Source: an uncultured Chlorobiaceae bacterium (GTDB lineage Bacteria > Bacteroidota > Chlorobiia > Chlorobiales > Chlorobiaceae). Taken from it: 35,848 nt of DNA. The stretch lies in NCBI GenBank assembly GCA_903942355.1, contig CAJAOR010000114.1, positions 1 to 35,848 on the forward strand. Direction: 5' to 3'. Shown piece by piece: positions 28,476 through 35,848 of this stretch; position 1 is the stretch's first letter, and the number at the start of each line of letters is the position of its first letter. The notes under the pieces are model-generated. The model was given only the letters and a program-made list of their open reading frames with translations. It was not told where the DNA came from and searched no databases. Position numbers and translations under genes: made by a program.

Positions 28476-28494
28476 CTCTCTCATGGCGAGAGAG
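28476..28494. repeat. Short perfect inverted repeat CTCTCTC-ATGGC-GAGAGAG
   Basis: 7 bp arms, 5 nt loop, in the intergenic region between the sigma-54 activator and wecG-like genes. Confidence 0.75.
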
Positions 28495-28534
28495 GGAAGA
28501 TGCATAGAGGAGGAGAGCTGTGTGAGAAAGGAGA

Positions 28535-29872
28535 CTATAAGTTGTAGATTTTCAGGCGGCGGTAGAGTGTTGCTTCGCTGATACCAAGAAGTTTGGCTGC
28601 GGCGCGTCTGTTGCCGGTTGTCTGATTGAGGGCTTTACGGATTGCGTCTTTTTCGTGAGAGGCAATACTTGCTGGTTGTTGGTTGTCAACTCTTTCGTCA
28701 TTTGTTGCCGGATAGGGGTTGAAAGAGAGGCTATCGCGCTCCATAATATCGCCATGGGAGATGGTTATGGCTCCACGGACGACGTTTTCGAGTTCACGGA
28801 TATTGCCTGGCCAGTCAAAAGCCATGAGGGCGTTCATGGCACTTTCGGAAAATTGCTTGGCTGGGTATCCTTCCTTGATGAGCTTGTCAATAAAGTAATT
28901 GCAAAGAAGAGGGATATCAAGCCGTTGCTCACGCAGTGGCGGGGCAAAAATTGTGATAGCATTCAGGCGGTAGTAGAGGTCCTGGCGAAAGGTTCCTTTT
29001 TTGACGGCTTCGGTAAGATTGCAGTTTGTAGCGGCAATGATTCGGATATTAACGGGATAAATTTTTGTTTCTCCAACTGGTTTTACTGCTCGCTCTTGAA
29101 GGGTGCGGAGCAATTTAGCCTGCATCGAGAGAGGCAGTTCAGCTATTTCGTCAAGAAAAAGAGTGCCTTTATCCGCAGAGCGTATCATGCCAAGCGTGTT
29201 TCGGTCGGCACCGGTAAAGGCACCTTTTGAGTGCCCGAAAAGTTCGCTCTCAATAATGCTGTCGTTGATTGCGGCACAATCGACAGGGATAAAGACTTCG
29301 TTGCTTCTTGCGCTTTGAGCGTGTATGGCACGGGCAATAACTTCCTTACCGGTGCCGCTTTCGCCCTGAATGAGAATTGTTGTTCCGGTCGGGGCTATTT
29401 TAAGCAGCAGCTTTTTGAGCTTTTGCATTTCAGGTGACTCACCTATAAGGCCCTTAAAATCAAAGGCACCGGAAGGAGAGTGCAGTGCAACAGAAGTTGT
29501 CTGTTCCGCAAATTTATAGAGGGATCGGTTTGTCCCGACTAACGGGGTATTTGACGCGAGAATGGATAAGAGCAGTTCTGAAGGTAGTTGAGTTAAGGCG
29601 GTTAAGGTGTTGCCTAACTCATCCTGATTGCTGACAAGAATCACTTTTTTTGCCGGGTGCTTTTCGAGATTATGCTGGATAAAACATAGCCCTTCTTGTG
29701 CCTTCTCATGCAGTGCCATAAGGATTATGTCGATATCGTCAGCAAGGATATGATGCTCGGCATCGGTAATGTTGTCACAGTTTATGATCTTTAGATGCGG
29801 ACGTTCCCTGTCTATCAAGCCTTGGTGAGCTCTCTTTTTTTTTTCATTTATTACGAGTATTGTCGAAGACAT
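28535..29872 (-). CDS. Sigma-54-dependent transcriptional activator (AAA+ and Fis-type HTH) with degenerate N-terminal receiver
   Basis: GESGTGKEVIARAIH (Walker A), ESELFGHSKGAFTGADR (GAFTGA), GTLFLDEIAELP, RRAAAKLLGISEATLYRRLKIYNL. Confidence 0.96.
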   Translation of the reverse strand: MSSTILVINEKKKRAHQGLIDRERPHLKIINCDNITDAEHHILADDIDIILMALHEKAQEGLCFIQHNLEKHPAKKVILVSNQDELGNTLTALTQLPSELLLSILASNTPLVGTNRSLYKFAEQTTSVALHSPSGAFDFKGLIGESPEMQKLKKLLLKIAPTGTTILIQGESGTGKEVIARAIHAQSARSNEVFIPVDCAAINDSIIESELFGHSKGAFTGADRNTLGMIRSADKGTLFLDEIAELPLSMQAKLLRTLQERAVKPVGETKIYPVNIRIIAATNCNLTEAVKKGTFRQDLYYRLNAITIFAPPLREQRLDIPLLCNYFIDKLIKEGYPAKQFSESAMNALMAFDWPGNIRELENVVRGAITISHGDIMERDSLSFNPYPATNDERVDNQQPASIASHEKDAIRKALNQTTGNRRAAAKLLGISEATLYRRLKIYNL

Positions 29873-29984
29873 AAACCTTACCTATTATTTAGTGATGCTT
29901 TTTCCTCGACCTATGACCATACGGGCCAAATCGTCATTTAAGGTCTTGCGGGACTGTAAGGAGAGCATGCAAAACTCGGGAAGG

Positions 29985-30422
29985 CTAATAATATAACGCA
30001 TTATTACATGTTATTTTTGGTTGTTTTGTCATGGTCAGTATGTTTGAGTCATCTTCCCTTGTGTAAGCAACCTTGTCCATTAGCCGGTGGATCAAAAAAA
30101 GTCCATATCCGCCTTCAGGATAACTGTTTATGTCTGGAGCCTCAGTAATCGGGTTGAATTGCGGATTCTTGTCAATGATGTTTACCGTGAGGGTGCCGTT
30201 GTCGGACCAGAAGCATATCTTAACCTGTTTTTCCTTTTGTGAAGGTTCCGCATATCGGACCGAGTTTGTAAATGCTTCACTAACGGAGAGCTCATAGGCA
30301 TGACAGAATTCAGCTACGTTGGCACCATCGGCAAAAATTTCAGCAACATTACCGGCCATAATGGAGACAATCCGGAGATAACGGAGATCAGCCTGCAATG
30401 TTAAGGTGGCTATCGGGTTCAT
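29985..30422 (-). CDS. RsbW-like HATPase_c regulatory protein (copy B)
   Basis: YELSVSEAFTNSVRYAEPSQ...IIDKNPQFNP...YPEGGYGLFLIHRLMDKVAY; start at Met 30422 by alignment with copy A. Confidence 0.85.
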   Translation of the reverse strand: MNPIATLTLQADLRYLRIVSIMAGNVAEIFADGANVAEFCHAYELSVSEAFTNSVRYAEPSQKEKQVKICFWSDNGTLTVNIIDKNPQFNPITEAPDINSYPEGGYGLFLIHRLMDKVAYTREDDSNILTMTKQPKITCNNALYY

Positions 30423-30460
30423 AAGTAAGATGATTTGCCTTTTCTTGTGCATCTTTTTTA

Positions 30461-30784
30461 TTATGCCTCAGCCGCAGCCGACACATCATCATAAATATCA
30501 AACAGCGTATAGGCCTGTGTGATTTCAAATACTTTTTTTACTCGTTCATTCATTCTTGCCAGTTTGACCACGGCATTGCTTGTCTTTTTTTTCCGGGCAA
30601 TCCCTACCAGCACTCCGAGACCGCTACTGTCAAGAAATTCAATATTTTCCAGGTCAACGACAATAGATTGCGTATCCGGCAACCCTGCTACGTAGGATTT
30701 CAGCATTGGAGCAGAGGAGGCATTGAGGATACCCTGAATCGAGAGAATTATATAGTTGTTGATGGTCTTTTCGCTGATGTTCAT
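30461..30784 (-). CDS. STAS-domain anti-sigma factor antagonist
   Basis: IVVDLENIEFLDSSGLGVLVGIARKKKTSNAVVKLARMNERVKKVFEITQAYTLFDIYDDV. Confidence 0.94.
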   Translation of the reverse strand: MNISEKTINNYIILSIQGILNASSAPMLKSYVAGLPDTQSIVVDLENIEFLDSSGLGVLVGIARKKKTSNAVVKLARMNERVKKVFEITQAYTLFDIYDDVSAAAEA

Positions 30785-30837
30785 GCGGGTTCATTTTTAT
30801 GTGTTTTGTTGAAAATGGCTTTTTGTGTCATGGAAAT
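30781..30837 (-). pseudogene. C-terminal remnant of a second copy of the chimera gene (24596-25972)
   Basis: ISMTQKAIFNKTHKNEPA* aligns with DIAMTQKALFNRIHQEDTV*; about 46/60 nt identical by hand alignment; both end in an ATGA overlap with a STAS start. Confidence 0.8.
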
Positions 30838-30848
30838 ATTTCATTGAA

Positions 30849-32534
30849 CTACTCTCTCTTCGTTGATTGCTTGTTGCCAGAAAGCTTCATGACGATGTCA
30901 CTCCGGGATCCGATACGGATAACAATGCAGGTGGCATCATCATCAAAGGTACGCCTTCCGGTAGCCTCAAAAAGCTGCGTGCTGATTTTTTCTATCAACG
31001 CATCAGGCTGGAGCCTGTGATGCTCAACAATTAAATTACGCAACCGTTCTGTCCCGAACATGGTATTGTCAGGCAAGAGGCTTTCGGTAATGCCGTCGGA
31101 GTACATGACAAAGATATCGTCCTCTTTGAGCGGGAAGCAAACCATTTTGTATTGCTGTTCTTCAATCATGCCCACAGGAAGGTTTTTTCCCTTGAGCATT
31201 GTGCAGGTTCCATCATCGGCATGAAAATGGATGGTAGGGGTGTGGCCACAGTCAATCATGGAAAACTCCCTTTTTTCCAGATCAAGGCGTATAAATAAAA
31301 GTGTTGCATAAATACCGATATCAAGAAGCTCAAAAATGCATTGTGCATGCAACTGGGTGGCAATATCCTCCAGTTCAGGGAGTTGATGGTTCTGGTGTTT
31401 TTTTTGTGCGACGGTTTTCAGAAAAAGCGACTTTAAACCCGCACCAACCAGAGCCGACAGTATGCCGTGTCCCATGACATCGCCAATGAACATATCAGCA
31501 TGCTTGTTGTCGTAAAGGATAAACTCTGTAAAATCACCGTTCAGATGACCTGAAGAGATGGTAAACTGGCTCATTGAAGTCCCATCAAGGGATTTGGGGA
31601 TCGTACTTTGCAACAGTTTCTGCTCAATTTGTGTCTCAAGTTCCTGCTGCAGGTGTTCATAACGTGCCCGGCTTTTTTCTTCCTCAATCCGCGAAGAGAT
31701 ATTCCTTGCAATGATGACGGTATGGAGAACAGAATCAAGGATGAGGGTTCCTGTCGTGACCTCAAGCGGTATTGAACTGCCATCTTTTTTAATCCCGTCT
31801 ATTCGTCGAACATTCCCTTCTCTGAGCGATGCAAGGTTGTTTGCAGGATCTTGGCAGGCACTATACAGGGCGCACGAATTGTTTAGCGGAATGATAAAGT
31901 CCGTAAAACTTTTCAAGTGGAATTCTTGCTCAGTTAGTCCAAAAATGGTTTCAGCAGCCAGATTATTATAGACAATAAATCCCTGCTCATTGAGCAGAAA
32001 AATGGGGTCAAATGCGGAATCGTTCATTGTCCGGAATTGCGTTTCACTCTGACGTAATTCTGCGGACATGATGTGAAGCGTATTATTGACCTTCAACAAC
32101 TCCTCGTTTTTTGTTTCAAGCTGACTGAACAGCATCTGCCGTTCCTCTTTCAGTTGAAAATAATCAATGGCATCCTTTATGACTTTCTTGAACCCCTCCG
32201 GCTCGATTGGTTTTGGGATAAAGCGGAAGACTTCACCAGTATTGATGGACTCAATAATCTGGTCGATATCATGAATGCCGCTGAGAATAACGCGCACAAT
32301 ATCAGGATGGCTTATTTTTACCCGGTTGATGAGCTCCATGCCCGTCATCTCCGGCATGCGCAGATCGGTTAACAGAATCGTTATATCATGAGTTTCAAGC
32401 AACTCCAAAGCCTCTTTACCGCTTGCTGCAAAGTATTTTATATAAGGTTCCTTGCGTAAAAAACGGTTCAATGAACCAAGTGTATCCTGCTCATCGTCAA
32501 CAAAAAGGATCGCAATTTCAGAGAGGGCTTTCAT
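30849..32534 (-). CDS. RsbU-like response regulator: REC + PAS + SpoIIE/PP2C serine phosphatase
   Basis: REC: ILFVDDEQD...ILLTDLRMPEMTG...FIPKPI; PAS: FRTMNDSAFDPIFLLNEQGFIVYNN; PP2C: MFIGDVMGHGILSALVGAG...VMYSDGITES...DDDATCIVIR. Confidence 0.95.
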   Translation of the reverse strand: MKALSEIAILFVDDEQDTLGSLNRFLRKEPYIKYFAASGKEALELLETHDITILLTDLRMPEMTGMELINRVKISHPDIVRVILSGIHDIDQIIESINTGEVFRFIPKPIEPEGFKKVIKDAIDYFQLKEERQMLFSQLETKNEELLKVNNTLHIMSAELRQSETQFRTMNDSAFDPIFLLNEQGFIVYNNLAAETIFGLTEQEFHLKSFTDFIIPLNNSCALYSACQDPANNLASLREGNVRRIDGIKKDGSSIPLEVTTGTLILDSVLHTVIIARNISSRIEEEKSRARYEHLQQELETQIEQKLLQSTIPKSLDGTSMSQFTISSGHLNGDFTEFILYDNKHADMFIGDVMGHGILSALVGAGLKSLFLKTVAQKKHQNHQLPELEDIATQLHAQCIFELLDIGIYATLLFIRLDLEKREFSMIDCGHTPTIHFHADDGTCTMLKGKNLPVGMIEEQQYKMVCFPLKEDDIFVMYSDGITESLLPDNTMFGTERLRNLIVEHHRLQPDALIEKISTQLFEATGRRTFDDDATCIVIRIGSRSDIVMKLSGNKQSTKRE

Positions 32535-32927
32535 TATTTAAAGGTCTTCATTGTCAAGCAGTTAAGAGATGTTCTGCTGTAAAAAAACGGAGAGATGTGT
32601 TCCTGAAATCTCAAGTTACTGTCGATAAATTTCGCCCGGCGTTGGAGATTACGCAATTTCTTTTGGTAATATAATGAATAATACTCTTTTCAGTCAGTAA
32701 TGGCCTATGGACAGGAAGGAACTGTGCGATGTAACCAGTTTTTTCCATCCTGACATTTCAAGATATTTTCAGCACTTGGGCGGGTCGTAAGTTGATGACA
32801 ACAGTGTTATCGATGAGTTCTGCCATGTCGGTGGGGTGGTGTAATCTGCTCAAGTGTGTACATAAGTTGGAAATGTGTTATATTGGCGGGCTATTGTTAT
32901 AAGGAAGATAAAAATGATGGTAAGATT

Positions 32928-33278
32928 ATGAAATTTCCTGTTTGTGAATTTGCGGAATCAGAGGCGGGGTTTTACTCGCAGTGCGCATCCTGCCCGATAG
33001 ACTCATCTTCTTCAGGTTGCGCTCTCGATGCGCTTCAAGACGGTACCTACCAGTTTGAAGGAATAACTCCCCATGGCGGAGTCAGGGCTCTTTTTTGTTT
33101 CAGGGATAACGAGGGTAATCGAGTCACAAAGCGGGATGCCCTGCATGTTGAAATTCATGAGCTGGATGATCAGGGCCATCTTATAACGATTCTTTACGGT
33201 ATGGTTGACCCTGAAGGAATGATTTATCTGAAAAGTTCGGACACTGAACAAGCTCATAGTCAGAAAAATATACAGTAA
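32928..33278 (+). CDS. Small Cys-containing protein of unknown function
   Basis: ORF 32856-33278; likely start MKFPVCEFAESEAGFYSQCASCPIDSSSSGCALDALQDG at 32928; Cys pattern C..CxxC..C. Confidence 0.6.
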   Translation: MKFPVCEFAESEAGFYSQCASCPIDSSSSGCALDALQDGTYQFEGITPHGGVRALFCFRDNEGNRVTKRDALHVEIHELDDQGHLITILYGMVDPEGMIYLKSSDTEQAHSQKNIQ

Positions 33279-33295
33279 TCCAGTACCCCCCTTAG

Positions 33296-35255
<1,960 letters not shown>

Positions 35256-35269
35256 TCACCTGTTCCGTT

Positions 35270-35848
35270 ATGCATTCCGAAATGGTTCCGATAGCGCTTG
35301 TTCAAGCCTCTTGCACAAGCGACCCGGTTGAGAATCTTGTAAAAGCCTGCAATAAAATACGGGAGGCTGCTGCTCAAGGCGCCCGTATTATCTGCCTGCA
35401 GGAGCTTTTTCTCACTCGCTATTTCTGCCAGACGGAGGATTATGAGTCATTTAACTATGCTGAATCCATTCCTGGCCCATCAACACTCGTCATGCAGGAA
35501 CTTGCCCGTGAGCTTGAGGTTGTCCTTGTCGTCTCCTTGTTTGAAGCAAGAGCGAGAGGGCTCTATCACAATACGGCCGTCGTGATTGATGCTGACGGGA
35601 GCTATCTTGGCAAGTACCGCAAAATGCATATTCCTGACGATCCCGGTTTTTATGAAAAGTTTTATTTTACGCCGGGCGATCTTGGCTATAAGGTTTTTAA
35701 AACACGGTATGCCACCATTGGCGTTTTGATCTGCTGGGATCAGTGGTACCCTGAAGCAGCAAGGCTGACAGCTCTCAAGGGTGCGGAGATTCTTTTTTAT
35801 CCAACGGCTATCGGGTGGTCCGCAAGTGAACGTTCCGCCGAAGTGCGT
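35270..35848 (+). CDS. Carbon-nitrogen hydrolase, N-carbamoylputrescine amidase-like (3' end outside window)
   Basis: MHSEMVPIALVQASCTSDPVENLVKA...IICLQELFLTRYFCQTEDY...LGKYRKMHIPDDPGFYEKFYFTPGD...VLICWDQWYPEAARLTALKGAEILFYPTAIGW; Glu/Lys/Cys triad visible. Confidence 0.92.
   Translation, partial: MHSEMVPIALVQASCTSDPVENLVKACNKIREAAAQGARIICLQELFLTRYFCQTEDYESFNYAESIPGPSTLVMQELARELEVVLVVSLFEARARGLYHNTAVVIDADGSYLGKYRKMHIPDDPGFYEKFYFTPGDLGYKVFKTRYATIGVLICWDQWYPEAARLTALKGAEILFYPTAIGWSASERSAEVR

Noticed and set aside
28476-28494. Inverted repeat CTCTCTC-ATGGC-GAGAGAG as an intrinsic terminator
   Set aside because: No T-run follows the stem on either strand, and the position is upstream of the downstream gene's candidate promoter elements

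Overview
The window is a 35.8 kb chromosomal segment, probably from a green sulfur bacterium (Chlorobiaceae-like). The taxon is inferred from gene content and was not searched. Housekeeping genes flank a large exopolysaccharide/capsule (EPS) cluster on the minus strand (about 4.0-28.3 kb). The left flank has a DUF4405-like protein, PPK2, HisF, a YdjM-like membrane protein and a DUF4114-like secreted protein. The right flank has a Cys-containing small protein, thioredoxin-reductase-like ferredoxin-NADP reductase, MenA and a truncated carbon-nitrogen hydrolase. The cluster has ten glycosyltransferases (six GT4, three GT2/GT25-type plus one more GT2-type, including one WecG/TagA), a Wzy-like polymerase/ligase, Wza, a Wzc-like protein, an ABC-type flippase-like exporter, two LbH acyltransferases, a canonical polyprenyl-phosphate sugar transferase, a WG-repeat protein and a VanZ-like protein. 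A partner-switching regulatory set sits inside and beside it: a REC-PAS-SpoIIE phosphatase, STAS proteins, two paralogous RsbW-like HATPases and a sigma-54 activator with a degenerate receiver. The most interesting observations are: (1) a duplicated [three-domain sugar-transferase chimera - STAS - HATPase] module whose two copies have decayed reciprocally, with a STAS remnant at 24472-24599 and a chimera C-terminal remnant at 30781-30837; (2) the chimera itself, in which both enzymatic domains look catalytically dead; (3) a pseudo-receiver fused to a WecG/TagA glycosyltransferase; (4) sigma-54 -24/-12-like promoters in front of EPS operons beside a resident sigma-54 activator; (5) a G9/T8 homopolymer in a glycosyltransferase, a possible phase-variation site; (6) a Wzc-like protein lacking the Walker A lysine and a C-terminal tyrosine cluster.
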